A stretch of 64,000 nucleotides of DNA from Bacillus sp. SA1-12 (GTDB taxonomy: Bacteria > Bacillota > Bacilli > Bacillales > Bacillaceae): positions 62,001-126,000 of the forward strand of contig NZ_LATZ01000003.1 of assembly GCF_000981385.1 (NCBI RefSeq). The letters run 5' to 3'. Each line of letters opens with the position of its first letter. Positions within the stretch are counted from its first letter, which is position 1. The notes below the pieces were generated by a model. That model made no database searches. It saw only the letters and a program-made list of their open reading frames with translations, and was not told where the DNA came from. Made by a program: the position numbers and the translations under genes. Below are positions 27,308 through 36,942 of this stretch, piece by piece.

Positions 27308-28813
27308 ATGGTTAGAAAGGCATTCATTCGATTACTCATTCCGTTTCTTCTTTTTTACGCCTTACCAGTAAGTGCAGATGAAAAAGGAGAACATCCATGG
27401 CGGGAGGAAATTGTTTATTACATAGTTGTCGATCGTTTTCATAACGGTAATCCCCATAATGACGGGAATGATCGGAATCCGCAGGATCCCTCTGCCTATC
27501 ATGGCGGAGACTTTGAAGGGGTCATAAAAAAGCTTGATTATCTTAAAGAAATGGGTTTTACCACAATAGCTCTATCATCCGTTATGGCTAGTGAGGATTA
27601 TACTGGAAATCTAGTTGTAAACCATGAAGAGGTAGAAGAACATTTTGGAAGCATGGCAGATCTCCAGCGGTTGGTTGATGAAGCACATAAACGAGATATG
27701 AAGATTATCTTAGAGTTTGTCGCTAATCATGTTGGACCGAACCATCCTTGGAATGAGGATGAGGGGAAGAAGCAATGGTTTCATCAAAAAGTCGAATTAA
27801 CAGATGGTAATAATCAGGAAAATCGTCTAAATGGTTGGGTTAACGGATTACCCGATCTTGCGACTGAAAATGAAGAAACGAGAGATTATTTAATTGAAAC
27901 TGCTGCGTGGTGGCTCGAGGAAACAAACGCAGATGGTTTTTACATCAATCAACCTGATACGATTGAAACAGAATTTTGGCAGCAATTTCACAAGGAGATG
28001 AAAAAGGTAAACAACGATGCTTATTTAATAGGTTCTTTGCTAGACTCAAACAATGAATCCATGTACCTTGAGTCAGGTTTTGATTCGATTTTAAATAAAC
28101 GATTTTTTCAAGAAGCATCAGACATGTTTGCAAATGTTGACCAGCCTTATACTGAACTTACAGATATTGTAGGGAATTCATCACCTGCACTTACAACTTA
28201 TATTGATAACGACAATACCGTCCGTTTTACGAAAAAATCAGTTGAAAATAACCAGCATCCAGGCATTCGCTTAAAAATGGCTCTATCCTATATGTACATG
28301 ATACCTGGAACACCTTTTGTTTATTATGGTACAGAAATAGCGTTAAATGGAGGAGAACCTCCTGCAAATCGCCCGCTTATGAACTTTCAGTCTGATGAGG
28401 AATTGATTGATTATATCAGTAAGCTAGCAAAGGTTCGCAGCAGCCTGCCAGTCCTGACTAAAGGGGATTATCAGGTCTTGTATGAAAAAGAAGGTATGCT
28501 CATTTTTACGCGAACATTTGAAGACGAAACAGTTATTGTAGCGATGAACAATACATCGGCTTCCCAAAAGATCGTGATCCCTGAAGCTGATATTGCTGAA
28601 AATAAAGAGCTTCAAGGGTTATTAACGGGTGATACATTTGAAGAAGAAGATGGGAAATATGAGTTTATACTTGATCGCGAAATCGCTGAGGTCTATGAGG
28701 TAAACGAAAAAAAAGGATTGAATCTGCCGTTAATTAGTGTGTTTATCCTTGTACCCGTTTTGTTTATTCTGTTTTTAGTGCTGGCAAATAAGCGTGGAAA
28801 AAGAAAAGTGTAA
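27308..28813 (+). CDS. Membrane-anchored alpha-amylase-like protein lacking catalytic residues
   Basis: 501-aa GH13-fold protein. A signal peptide (1-23, cut near VSA) and a C-terminal membrane helix (about 474-492) followed by KRGKRKV place the domain outside the cell, anchored at the C-terminus. The fold aligns well with the neighbouring neopullulanase, but the catalytic positions are changed: nucleophile Asp is Asn214 (DGFYINQPD), acid/base Glu is Ser243 (LIGSLL), and the transition-state His-Asp pair is Asp302-Asn303 (IDNDNTVR). Region I has Glu for Asp (LEFVANH). It is therefore probably not a hydrolase; sugar binding is a possible role. GGAGG lies about 10 nt before the ATG. Confidence 0.82.
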   Translation: MVRKAFIRLLIPFLLFYALPVSADEKGEHPWREEIVYYIVVDRFHNGNPHNDGNDRNPQDPSAYHGGDFEGVIKKLDYLKEMGFTTIALSSVMASEDYTGNLVVNHEEVEEHFGSMADLQRLVDEAHKRDMKIILEFVANHVGPNHPWNEDEGKKQWFHQKVELTDGNNQENRLNGWVNGLPDLATENEETRDYLIETAAWWLEETNADGFYINQPDTIETEFWQQFHKEMKKVNNDAYLIGSLLDSNNESMYLESGFDSILNKRFFQEASDMFANVDQPYTELTDIVGNSSPALTTYIDNDNTVRFTKKSVENNQHPGIRLKMALSYMYMIPGTPFVYYGTEIALNGGEPPANRPLMNFQSDEELIDYISKLAKVRSSLPVLTKGDYQVLYEKEGMLIFTRTFEDETVIVAMNNTSASQKIVIPEADIAENKELQGLLTGDTFEEEDGKYEFILDREIAEVYEVNEKKGLNLPLISVFILVPVLFILFLVLANKRGKRKV

Positions 28814-28816
28814 AGG

Positions 28817-28847
28817 AAAAGAGCTGATCAGGTTGGTCAGCTCTTTT
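28817..28847. terminator. Bidirectional terminator
   Basis: AAAAGAGCTGA (28817-28827) pairs with TCAGCTCTTTT (28837-28847), between the amylase-like gene and the convergent MarR gene. Confidence 0.75.
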
Positions 28848-28876
28848 TGATGATCACTTAAGTTTAAAAAAGGAGA

Positions 28877-29311
28877 TCAAGAAGGTTTGTTTAAATTTTC
28901 TCTCATCCTCGAGAGGATGTTTCGAAGCTGCCGCAATTCTTCCTCAGAGATATTTTTGCAAAGTGTCTCATGGAATGATTCAGCGATTGGAATAATTTGC
29001 TGGCTTAATTGCCGTCCAGCTTCTGTTAAATATAATCGCTGAATACGGCGGTCCTTTGCACAATTTACCCTGTCTATAAACCCTTTTTGTTCAAGACCTT
29101 GAGACATTCTTGCGATATTTGTTTTATCCTTGTCCAGCTTTTCTGCAACCTCATTTTGACTAAGGCCGTCTTGTTTCCAGAGCAGCATCATAATTAAATT
29201 TTGTTCTGGTGCAAGATTAAAAGGGGCCAGTTTACTTTTAATATAGCTTGTAAAAATTAAATCGGACTGATGGATATATATACTGATATAGTCATCTAGT
29301 GCTAGGTTCAT
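28877..29311 (-). CDS. MarR-family transcriptional regulator
   Basis: 144-aa winged-helix regulator. The HTH is at about 50-75 (LSQNEVAEKLDKDKTNIARM), followed by the wing with KDRRIQRLYLTEAG. It contains one Cys outside the wing (CAKDRR) and one near the C-terminus, so thiol sensing is possible. GGGAG lies 10 nt before the ATG. An inverted repeat ATCTAAAC...GTTTAGAT (29315-29353) flanks its start and may be its operator. It is next to, and in the same direction as, the azoreductase gene, but each has its own terminator. Confidence 0.85.
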   Translation of the reverse strand: MNLALDDYISIYIHQSDLIFTSYIKSKLAPFNLAPEQNLIMMLLWKQDGLSQNEVAEKLDKDKTNIARMSQGLEQKGFIDRVNCAKDRRIQRLYLTEAGRQLSQQIIPIAESFHETLCKNISEEELRQLRNILSRMRENLNKPS

Positions 29312-29314
29312 TTT

Positions 29315-29353
29315 ATCTAAACTCCCAATTATTGTCTTAGGATAAGTTTAGAT
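29315..29353. promoter_or_regulatory. Spaced inverted repeat upstream of the MarR gene
   Basis: ATCTAAAC (29315-29322) and GTTTAGAT (29346-29353), 23 nt apart, covering the leader of the MarR gene; a candidate autoregulatory site. Confidence 0.35.
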
Positions 29354-29397
29354 TGAAGCCATCATAATGTCAATTTGCCTGAAGAAAATGAAAAAAA

Positions 29398-29419
29398 AGG
29401 CTAACCTTTTGATTAGCCT
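29398..29419 (-). terminator. Terminator of the azoreductase gene
   Basis: AGGCTAA (29398-29404) pairs with TTAGCCT (29413-29419); on the minus strand the stem is followed by eight T residues. Confidence 0.75.
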
Positions 29420-29429
29420 CAAAACAACT

Positions 29430-30056
29430 TTAGAATGTATGTGCTGCAGCTGCTGCTTCTCTAAGTCCGCTTTTAATCATTTCACTTGCTTTTTCCGGGA
29501 ATTGATTATGACCTTCAATAATGATTTTGGTCAAATTATGAATGCCAAAGAAATCAACCATTGTCGTTACATAGTTAACCGCCATTTCTTTTGAAGCAGC
29601 AGGCCCTTCAGAATAGATACCCCCTCTAGCATTAAGGAGAACAACCTTTTTGTCAGAAAGTAACCCGACCGGGCCTTCCGTTGTATATTTAAACGTGGTT
29701 CCAGCTTGTGCAAGATAATCCATATAAGTATGAAGTACTGCTGGAACAGTAAAGTTCCATAGCGGGAAGGCAATCACAATTTTGTCTGCTGCAAGAAACG
29801 GATCTAAATACTTTTTAACTATATTTGTTGCAGCTTGTTCCTCTGGAGTCAGCGCAAACCCCTTGCCTAATTTGAACATACCATTGATCATATCCGTGCT
29901 GTAGTATGGTAAATTCTCTTCGAATAAATCAAGCTCTATGATTGTATCTTCAGCATGTGACTCTTTATAGCTTTGCAAGAAAGCGTCATATAATTGGACA
30001 CTAACAGCCTGTGCCGCAGGGCGTGAATTTGCTTTAATAAATAATACGTTTGACAT
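29430..30056 (-). CDS. azoR: FMN-dependent NADH-azoreductase
   Basis: 208-aa flavodoxin-like quinone/azo reductase. The FMN-binding N-terminus (MSNVLFIKANSRP) and the FPLWNFTVPAVLHTYMD segment are diagnostic. These enzymes reduce quinones by two electrons and protect against quinone and electrophile stress. GGAGGA lies 6 nt before the ATG at 30056, which is preferred over an upstream in-frame start. Three copies of a 14-bp palindromic element lie within 145 nt upstream, which points to tight repression. Confidence 0.9.
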   Translation of the reverse strand: MSNVLFIKANSRPAAQAVSVQLYDAFLQSYKESHAEDTIIELDLFEENLPYYSTDMINGMFKLGKGFALTPEEQAATNIVKKYLDPFLAADKIVIAFPLWNFTVPAVLHTYMDYLAQAGTTFKYTTEGPVGLLSDKKVVLLNARGGIYSEGPAASKEMAVNYVTTMVDFFGIHNLTKIIIEGHNQFPEKASEMIKSGLREAAAAAHTF

Positions 30057-30076
30057 CAAATATCCTCCAATTTTTA

Positions 30077-30201
30077 GTTGTATTAGCAACTTTTTGATTT
30101 TTTCCCAGATATGTTTAATTATTTATTGTTGCTATAGCAACTACGATGCGTTACTGTTTCATATAAACGACATTAACGATAAAAAAAGTTGCTATACATA
30201 C
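30077..30201 (-). promoter_or_regulatory. Three copies of a GTTGCTATAGCAAC operator-like element
   Basis: GTTGTATTAGCAAC (30077-30090), the perfect palindrome GTTGCTATAGCAAC (30128-30141) and GTTGCTATACATAC (30188-30201) lie upstream of azoR at 51- and 60-nt spacing. They look like binding sites for a dimeric repressor. The remainder of the 363-nt gap up to 30419 holds nothing else I can name apart from the terminator at its right end. Confidence 0.6.
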
Positions 30202-30364
30202 TATTTTTCATTTTATGAAATCACTTAGCTATTGTCAATTCATTGATATGTGTCGCTTATAAGAAATAGTTTAATGGAAAGGAGAAAGGAAGTATTCATT
30301 TTATTGAAGGATATTTTATCATAATTTTGTCGTAAGACCTTTGATGTAGTTTTATTTGGGGAAA

Positions 30365-30405
30365 TTGGGCTGCTCCAAAAAAGATCATTTCCTTTTGAAA
30401 CAGCC
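30365..30405 (-). terminator. Probable terminator of the SDR gene
   Basis: GGCTGCTCC with AAAAAAG pairs imperfectly, allowing G-U pairs, with CTTTTGAAACAGCC. It lies about 15 nt after the SDR stop codon on the minus strand. Confidence 0.45.
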
Positions 30406-30419
30406 TCTTGTCATCCTTA

Positions 30420-31292
30420 TTACCCGTTAATAACCTTCCCGCCATTTACATGAAGGGTTTGTCCAGACATATATGAAGAATCATCACTTGCCAAGAACAC
30501 ATAAGCTGGCGCTAATTCTTCAGGTTGTCCTGGTCGTTTCATTGGTGTATCAGCACCAAATGTGGCAACTTGATCGGCCGGGAAGGTTGACGGAATTAAT
30601 GGAGTCCAAATTGGACCTGGTGCCACTGCGTTGACACGGATCCCTTTGCTCGCTAATGAAAGGGATAGAGATCTAGTAAAGGATGTAATCGCACCCTTTG
30701 TAGATGAATAATCAATCAGCTGAGGGTTACCGGCATAAGCAGTGATCGATGCTGTGTTAATAATTGCACTACCACCTTTTAAATGAGGAAGTGCAGCTTT
30801 TGTTAAATAGAAGAAAGAAAAGATATTGGTTCGGAATGTTCGTTCAAGCTGCTCGCTTGTAATATCTTCAATGCCTTTTTGCGGATGCTGTTCAGCAGCA
30901 TTGTTTACTAAAATATCGATTTTTCCAAAAGCATTAACTGCTTCTGAGACAATTTGCTGGCATACTGATTCATCACCAATATCCCCAGAAACAAGCAGGC
31001 ATTTTTGTCCTTGTTCCTCAACATGCTGTTTCGTTTCTTCCGCATCCTTTTGTTCATTTAAATAGGAAATCACAACATCTGCGCCTTCTTTTGCAAAAAA
31101 GACGGCAACAGCTCGTCCGATCCCGCTGTCTCCTCCAGTAATAATTGCAACCTTGTTTTTTAGCTTTCCGCTGCCAGTATAGGTTTTATCTTCAAATGCA
31201 GGAGCAGGATTCATCATATCCTCATGACCTGGCTGCACGTTCTGATGCTGTGGCGGCATCGTTTGTTTCGGTTGGTTTTGATTGTTGCTCAA
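30420..31292 (-). CDS. SDR-family oxidoreductase (general-stress type)
   Basis: 290-aa classical short-chain dehydrogenase with an N-terminal extension of about 40 residues rich in Gln, Asn and Pro, as in the Bacillus YhdF/YdaD/YhxC group. The cofactor motif TGGDSGIGRA is at about 52-61, NNAAEQ follows, and the catalytic Ser/Tyr/Lys lie in NTASITAYAGNPQLIDYSSTK spread over two motifs. Substrate unknown. It starts with TTG; AGGAGG is 8 nt upstream, which supports it strongly. Confidence 0.87.
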   Translation of the reverse strand: MSNNQNQPKQTMPPQHQNVQPGHEDMMNPAPAFEDKTYTGSGKLKNKVAIITGGDSGIGRAVAVFFAKEGADVVISYLNEQKDAEETKQHVEEQGQKCLLVSGDIGDESVCQQIVSEAVNAFGKIDILVNNAAEQHPQKGIEDITSEQLERTFRTNIFSFFYLTKAALPHLKGGSAIINTASITAYAGNPQLIDYSSTKGAITSFTRSLSLSLASKGIRVNAVAPGPIWTPLIPSTFPADQVATFGADTPMKRPGQPEELAPAYVFLASDDSSYMSGQTLHVNGGKVING

Positions 31293-31484
31293 ATTGATTA
31301 CCTCCTAAATGGAATTCGATTTTTGTAGTATGTGAAAATGCGGTTGAAAGTATGTTTTTCTGGAATGGTTTTGATATTCCCTCAAAATGGTAAGAATAAA
31401 CGTCTTATTGAAGATAGGAGGATTAAATTAGGATTAACCCGGGTATGAAGTCCAAAACCTGGTGAGGAAGGGAAGGAAAAGTCC

Positions 31485-31592
31485 GTGAACCCCGATATGA
31501 AGGCCAAATCCAATTTAGAAGGAGTCCTTCTTCGTCCAAATGGAACAATTCCAGTAAATGCAGCAATACAAAAAAGCCCTCTGAAACAATAG
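31485..31592 (+). CDS. Putative 35-aa peptide, low support
   Basis: A GTG with AAGGA 7 nt upstream opens a frame reading MNPDMKAKSNLEG and ending SPLKQ, inside the 322-nt gap between the SDR and metH genes. A similar 24-nt stretch at 31436 also encodes NPGMKSK but runs into a stop. The product is not recognised, and the 3' end overlaps the metH terminator. It may be a relic. Confidence 0.22.
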   Translation: MNPDMKAKSNLEGVLLRPNGTIPVNAAIQKSPLKQ

Positions 31593-31606
31593 GTTTCAGG
31601 GGGCTT
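31574..31606 (-). terminator. Terminator of the yitJ-metH operon
   Basis: 14-nt arms (31574-31587 with 31593-31606) form a GC-rich stem with a T run on the minus strand, 9 nt beyond the metH stop. Confidence 0.8.
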
Positions 31607-31614
31607 ACTCTATT

Positions 31615-34600
31615 TTACATAACATTAAAATATTTCGCATCTGGATGTGAAACAACAATAGCTGTAACAGAGGCTTCTGGCTCCATCATAAAGCCTTCTG
31701 TTAATTGAATGCCGATATCTTCCGGTCGTAATAAGTTAAAGAGTTTTTCTTGGTCTTCCAGGTCCGGGCAAGCAGGATAGCCGAATGAATAGCGTTGACC
31801 CTGGTACTTGGCAGAGAAGCGCTGATCCATTGTGAAGTCGGGTGCATCAGGGAAGCCCCAACGGTCTCGAATGAGTTGATGTGTTCGTTCTGCCAATCCT
31901 TCAGCAAGCTCTAAGGCAAGTGCTTGAACCGCATGGCTTTTTAAATAGTCACCTTGTTCTTTAAAGCCTTGTGCCAGCTCGCGAATTTGGCTTCCGGCTG
32001 TAACAGCAAACATTGCGACATAATCATAGCCATCTTCCTGTTTAGGACGTACATAGTCTGAAATACAGCGATACGGCATTTTTTCCTGTCTTGGGAAATC
32101 AAATGTTTGCAAAATAGTAGCCGTATTATTTGGATCTAGTATATGCAATTTGTTCCCTTCACTATAAGATGGGAAAAATTGATAAGCAGCAGCTGGCTTA
32201 AACCATTGTTTTTTTGCCCCATCTTTCAGCAATTCCTTAATTAGTTCGACTAGTTCCACCGCTTTTGGATCTTTCTTTTTCACTAATTCTTTGACCTTTC
32301 CTTTTAATCCAAGGTGATGGCCAATCAACATTTGCATGTTCACATAGGGGATAATTTGCGTTAGCTCAATATCCTTCAGAATGTGACGCTTTGTATCAAC
32401 CGGAGTGAAGATGGGTGCTTCATTTAGGTTGCTGCGTTTTTCTAAAAGCTCGGCAACAGCCTGTGTCGGTGCAGCCTTTGGTTTGGCTTCTTCTGTCACA
32501 GCAGCTTCTTTTTCAGCAAATAGCTCCGGTGTTGTTCGTAATTGATTCGCTAACGATAGACCATCCATCGCATCCTTAGCATAAACAACAGGTCCACTAT
32601 ACTGCGGGGCTATTTTCATTCTTGTAAATTTCCTAGAAAGGGCAGCACCGCCGACTAGAATCGGAAGATTGCAATTTGCTTCATGCAAGTCTTGAGCAGT
32701 AATCACCATTTGCTGAGCGGATTTTACTAAAAGACCTGATAATCCGATCAGATCAGGCTTTTCATCCTTGACGGCTTGGATCAGGGTTTGTGGTGTTACC
32801 TTAATGCCAAGATCAACAACCTTATAGCCGTTATTGCTTAAAATAATATCCACGAGGTTTTTACCGATATCGTGAACATCACCTTTTACGGTTGCAAGTA
32901 ATATTTTCCCTTTTCCACTGTCATCTTTTTTCTCCATAAACTGCTCTAAAAAGGATACGGATGCTTTCATGACTTCAGCACTTTGCAGTACTTCGGCAAC
33001 AATAAGTTGATTGTCATTAAATAACGCACCGACCTCAGCCATTCCAGCCATAAGCGGCCCATTAATAATTGATAGAGGTTCTGGATACTTTTTAAGTGCT
33101 AATTCTAAATCGGGTATAAGTCCTTCTTTCGTTCCTTCCACGATATAAGAGGCAAGCCGTTCTTCTAGAGTAAGATTTTGAACAGGCTTTTTGTCCTCCT
33201 TTTTCTTGCCGCGATAGAAATTCGTAAACGTTGCTAATGTTTCATCTGTTGTTTTAAACAATAGATCTTCTGCCATCTGAATTTCCTCTTTAGGAATCGA
33301 GGCAAAACGCTCTAGTTTTTCCGTGTTAACGATCGCATAGTCAAGCCCTGCTTGTGTGCAGTGGTATAAATAAACGGCATTTAATACCTCGCGTCCAACA
33401 GGGGGGAGACCGAAGGAAACGTTACTAACCCCTAGGATGGTTAAGCATTCCGGCAGGCGTTCCTTAATTAGCTGAATGCCGCGAACCGTTTCATTAGCAG
33501 ATCCAATATACTGTTCATCACCGGTTCCAACCGGGAATACAAGCGGATCAAATATTAAATCACTAGCTTTTAAACCATGTTTTTTGACAAGAAGGTCATG
33601 TGAGCGAATCGCCACTTCAAGCTTCTTTTCAGCAGTAAGCGCCATGCCATCTTCATCAATCGTCCCAACAACTAACGCACCGCCATATTTTTTGATAAGC
33701 GGAACAATCGCATCAAAACGTTCTTCACCATCTTCAAGGTTAATAGAATTGATAATTGCTTTACCCTGAGAATATTTTAATGCCCGTTCGATTACATTTT
33801 CATCTGTTGAGTCAATCACAAGCGGGGCCTTTACTTTTTTAACAACCTCTTGAATAAATGCTTCCATGTCTTCAAGCTCATCCCGATCTGGGTCTGCTAA
33901 GCAAATGTCGATAACATGTGCCCCATTTTTCACCTGTGCTCTGGCAATCTCTGAAGCTTCTTCAAATTTTTGTTCAGCAATCAATCGTTTGAATTTACGA
34001 GAGCCGATAACATTTGTCCGTTCACCAACGAATAATGGACGCATACCCTCTTCATAAAGAAGCGCATCAATTCCTGAAACAGTATGACCGTTTGGAGCTT
34101 CCTCAATGCTGCGTGGTGCAATCGTAGATACGGCATCTGAAATGGCCTTAATATGTTCAGGTGTTGTTCCGCAGCATCCGCCTACTAAATTTAACCAGCC
34201 TTGTTCTGCAAATCCAACAAGCTTTTTCGCAAGTGATTCAGGTGATTCATGGTAGTTTCCTTCTTCATCAGGAAGCCCTGCATTTGGATAACAGCTTACG
34301 GCTGTGCTTGCTAAACCAGATAGTGTCCGAATATGGTCAGTCATAAATTCCGGACCGGTAGCACAGTTTAAGCCGACGGAAATTGGCTTCATATGTTCTA
34401 AGGAGACATAAAATGCTTCAATATCTTGTCCCGCTAATGTCGTTCCCATCGGTTCAATTGTTCCAGATACCATAAGCGGAAGTTCTTTCCCTGTTTGTTC
34501 AAAAGCTTTTTGGATCCCGATAAAACCAGCTTTTACATTTAGCATATCCTGGCTTGTTTCAAGGAGAAGGGCATCTGCGCCGCCGATGATTAATCCTCTG

Positions 34601-35037
34601 GCTTGTTCCTCGTAGTTATCGACTAAAGTATCAAATGTAGTTCCGCCAGTAACAGATAATGTTTTTGTTGTTGGACCCATTGCACCGGCAACAAATCTAG
34701 GTTTCTCAGGTGTTGAATATTTTTCAGCAGCCTTTTTTGCAAGTTTTGCCGCTTCAATATTTAGCTCGAGAGCAAGTGAGCCTAGTTCGTATTCATCTAA
34801 GACTAAACTGGTAGAACCGAATGTGTTTGTTGAAATAATATCTGAGCCTGCTTCCAGGTATGCTTCATGGATCTTTTCGATTGTTTTTGGAGCAGTTAAT
34901 GTTAAATATTCATTACAGCCTTCATATTCTTCACCGCCAAAATCAGCAGGTGTGAGATTGGCATCTTGAATCATTGTCCCCATTGCACCGTCAAGTACAA
35001 GGATTCGTTTTTTTAGTTCATCCTTGATGCTACACAT
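31615..35037 (-). CDS. metH: Cobalamin-dependent methionine synthase
   Basis: 1140-aa MetH, transferring methyl from 5-methyl-THF through cobalamin to homocysteine. Domains in order: homocysteine-binding barrel with zinc ligands GGCCGTT (Cys288, Cys289); pterin-binding barrel from about 330 ([17 protein letters not shown]); B12-binding module with DVHDIG (His722 as the lower axial ligand); and the SAM-binding reactivation domain at the C-terminus ([13 protein letters not shown]). AAAGGAAG 7 nt upstream supports the ATG at 35037. It overlaps the end of yitJ by 8 nt, so the two are one operon controlled by the upstream SAM riboswitch. Confidence 0.95.
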   Translation of the reverse strand: MCSIKDELKKRILVLDGAMGTMIQDANLTPADFGGEEYEGCNEYLTLTAPKTIEKIHEAYLEAGSDIISTNTFGSTSLVLDEYELGSLALELNIEAAKLAKKAAEKYSTPEKPRFVAGAMGPTTKTLSVTGGTTFDTLVDNYEEQARGLIIGGADALLLETSQDMLNVKAGFIGIQKAFEQTGKELPLMVSGTIEPMGTTLAGQDIEAFYVSLEHMKPISVGLNCATGPEFMTDHIRTLSGLASTAVSCYPNAGLPDEEGNYHESPESLAKKLVGFAEQGWLNLVGGCCGTTPEHIKAISDAVSTIAPRSIEEAPNGHTVSGIDALLYEEGMRPLFVGERTNVIGSRKFKRLIAEQKFEEASEIARAQVKNGAHVIDICLADPDRDELEDMEAFIQEVVKKVKAPLVIDSTDENVIERALKYSQGKAIINSINLEDGEERFDAIVPLIKKYGGALVVGTIDEDGMALTAEKKLEVAIRSHDLLVKKHGLKASDLIFDPLVFPVGTGDEQYIGSANETVRGIQLIKERLPECLTILGVSNVSFGLPPVGREVLNAVYLYHCTQAGLDYAIVNTEKLERFASIPKEEIQMAEDLLFKTTDETLATFTNFYRGKKKEDKKPVQNLTLEERLASYIVEGTKEGLIPDLELALKKYPEPLSIINGPLMAGMAEVGALFNDNQLIVAEVLQSAEVMKASVSFLEQFMEKKDDSGKGKILLATVKGDVHDIGKNLVDIILSNNGYKVVDLGIKVTPQTLIQAVKDEKPDLIGLSGLLVKSAQQMVITAQDLHEANCNLPILVGGAALSRKFTRMKIAPQYSGPVVYAKDAMDGLSLANQLRTTPELFAEKEAAVTEEAKPKAAPTQAVAELLEKRSNLNEAPIFTPVDTKRHILKDIELTQIIPYVNMQMLIGHHLGLKGKVKELVKKKDPKAVELVELIKELLKDGAKKQWFKPAAAYQFFPSYSEGNKLHILDPNNTATILQTFDFPRQEKMPYRCISDYVRPKQEDGYDYVAMFAVTAGSQIRELAQGFKEQGDYLKSHAVQALALELAEGLAERTHQLIRDRWGFPDAPDFTMDQRFSAKYQGQRYSFGYPACPDLEDQEKLFNLLRPEDIGIQLTEGFMMEPEASVTAIVVSHPDAKYFNVM

Positions 35038-36883
35038 GTGTAATCTTCCTTTCAGCCAGTTGTTTTTCCTTCTCATGGATGTAATTAGTAAGCTCTACTG
35101 TAATATCGTATTGTAAAAATGGAGTAATTAAATAAATGCCATTAAATAAATCAAATGCTGTATCAATCAGATCCTTGGCAATGGCAATGCCTTCCTGCCT
35201 TGCTTTTTCTTTATCTGATCCAGCAGCAGCCATTTTTTCACGAATGGAATCTGATAATTTAATGCCTGGGATTTCATTATGAATGAATTCAGCGTTACGG
35301 CTTGATGTGAGCGGCATGATGCCAATATAGATCGGCGCCTTCAGCCCGCGTGTCGCTTCATAAACATCAATGATTTGCTGGTTTGAATAAAGCGGCTGTG
35401 AAATAAAATAATCTGCACCATGGGCAATTTTCTTTTCAAGCCTTACAACTGCTTTGTCTAAGTGGCGTACATTTGGATTAAAAGCAGCGGCAACTGAGAA
35501 ATTTGTTTTCGCTCCTAATGGTTTTCCAGAATATGATACACCCTCATTAAATTGTTTAATTAAACTGATTAAATCAAATGATGATAAATCATAAACAGAT
35601 GTTGCCCCAGGGAAATCACCGATTTTTGAAGGATCTCCAGTAATGGCTAATACGTCTGTTAATCCTAAAGAATGCAAGCCCATTAAATGTGATTGTAACC
35701 CAATTAGGTTCCGGTCACGACATGTAATGTGAATCAGCATTCTTCCGCCTGTTTTTTCTTTTGCTAGTATTCCAGCAGCCAAGTTGCTTATCCGCGGAGA
35801 GGCAAGCGAGTTATCAGCAAGGGTTAAGGCATCGATCCCAGCTTCATGCAATGCTTGTGCCCCATCAAGGAATACATTCATCCCGAGCTTTTTCGGCGGA
35901 TCAAGCTCCACAATGACCGAACGTTTTTCCATAACGATATCTTCCAGAGGCGGAAGTGCTTCAGTATTTTTTGTAACAATCGTTTCTTGCTGTTGTTTTG
36001 GAGTTCTCACCTTTTTTTCAGTAACAGGAGCTAAATGGGAAACAGCCTCAGCCATTGCCTGAATATGCTTTGGTGTTGTACCGCAGCAGCCGCCTATTAG
36101 ACGAACTCCTTGTTCTCTAAACTTTTGTGCGCTCTCTCTAAAATAGCCTTCATCAGATTCATAAACCAGGCGTCCTTCATTTAATGCAGGTAAGCTGCTA
36201 TTTGGGAATACTGATAAATAGGCATGTTTGAGAAGCGGTACTTCCTCAAGAGATTGAATCATATGATAAGGCCCTAAATGACAGTTTAAGCCAATGACAT
36301 TTGCACCTAGCTCCTCTAAAAGGGAAAAGGCCTTTGTTACGGTTGTTCCATCCTGCAGCACACCTGCTTCATGAAGGGATACATTCGCAATAATTGGTTT
36401 GGTTGTTTCCTTTTTTGCGATTTGCAGAACAATTTTCATTTCCTCTAGATCATAGTAGGTTTCTAATAAAATCCCGTCGACATCTTCATTTAGCAGAATA
36501 AAAAGCTGTTCTCTGAAGTTTCGCTTAATTTCTTCTAGAGTATGGGCACTCTTCTTAAAGGTACGAACCCCGCCAATGGTGCCAAAGACGTATGTTGAAG
36601 GTGATGCTGCACGTTTTGCAATTTCCACTGCTTGCTTATTAATTTGTCTAATGTCATCTTCTAAGCCATAACGTGAGAGTTTAATATCATTTGCTCCATA
36701 TGTGTTTGTTTGGATAACATTTGCACCAGCTTGAATATAAGCTTGGTGAACACGAAGCACATCCTCAGGCTTTGAAAGATTTAATTCCTCAAAGCAGCGA
36801 TCAACACCGTGGGAATAAAGCATTGTTCCCATTGCTCCGTCTCCAATTAAAATCTTTTTCTGTAAGTCTTCCAAAAAGCTCAT
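35030..36883 (-). CDS. yitJ: Bifunctional homocysteine S-methyltransferase / 5,10-methylene-THF reductase
   Basis: 617-aa fusion. Residues 1-290 are a homocysteine methyltransferase barrel ([10 protein letters not shown] at 13-22 and [11 protein letters not shown] near 262-272 with zinc cysteines). Residues from about 315 to 605 are a MetF-like reductase with [13 protein letters not shown] and LAITGDP. It can make 5-methyl-THF and perhaps use a methyl donor on homocysteine. MetH directly downstream gives a complete methylation route. The ATG is preceded by AGGCTTTTTTCA, with GGAGGC about 9 nt upstream. The S-box leader lies just ahead. Confidence 0.93.
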   Translation of the reverse strand: MSFLEDLQKKILIGDGAMGTMLYSHGVDRCFEELNLSKPEDVLRVHQAYIQAGANVIQTNTYGANDIKLSRYGLEDDIRQINKQAVEIAKRAASPSTYVFGTIGGVRTFKKSAHTLEEIKRNFREQLFILLNEDVDGILLETYYDLEEMKIVLQIAKKETTKPIIANVSLHEAGVLQDGTTVTKAFSLLEELGANVIGLNCHLGPYHMIQSLEEVPLLKHAYLSVFPNSSLPALNEGRLVYESDEGYFRESAQKFREQGVRLIGGCCGTTPKHIQAMAEAVSHLAPVTEKKVRTPKQQQETIVTKNTEALPPLEDIVMEKRSVIVELDPPKKLGMNVFLDGAQALHEAGIDALTLADNSLASPRISNLAAGILAKEKTGGRMLIHITCRDRNLIGLQSHLMGLHSLGLTDVLAITGDPSKIGDFPGATSVYDLSSFDLISLIKQFNEGVSYSGKPLGAKTNFSVAAAFNPNVRHLDKAVVRLEKKIAHGADYFISQPLYSNQQIIDVYEATRGLKAPIYIGIMPLTSSRNAEFIHNEIPGIKLSDSIREKMAAAGSDKEKARQEGIAIAKDLIDTAFDLFNGIYLITPFLQYDITVELTNYIHEKEKQLAERKITHV

Positions 36884-36942
36884 TGAAAAAAGCCTCCGAT
36901 CTGTTTAATAGTTTGTAAGGAATAGATGAATCGATCTCTAAT

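Noticed and set aside
29367..29594. 75-codon plus-strand frame over the azoR terminator
   Set aside because: It is antisense to azoR and crosses its terminator; no ribosome binding site.
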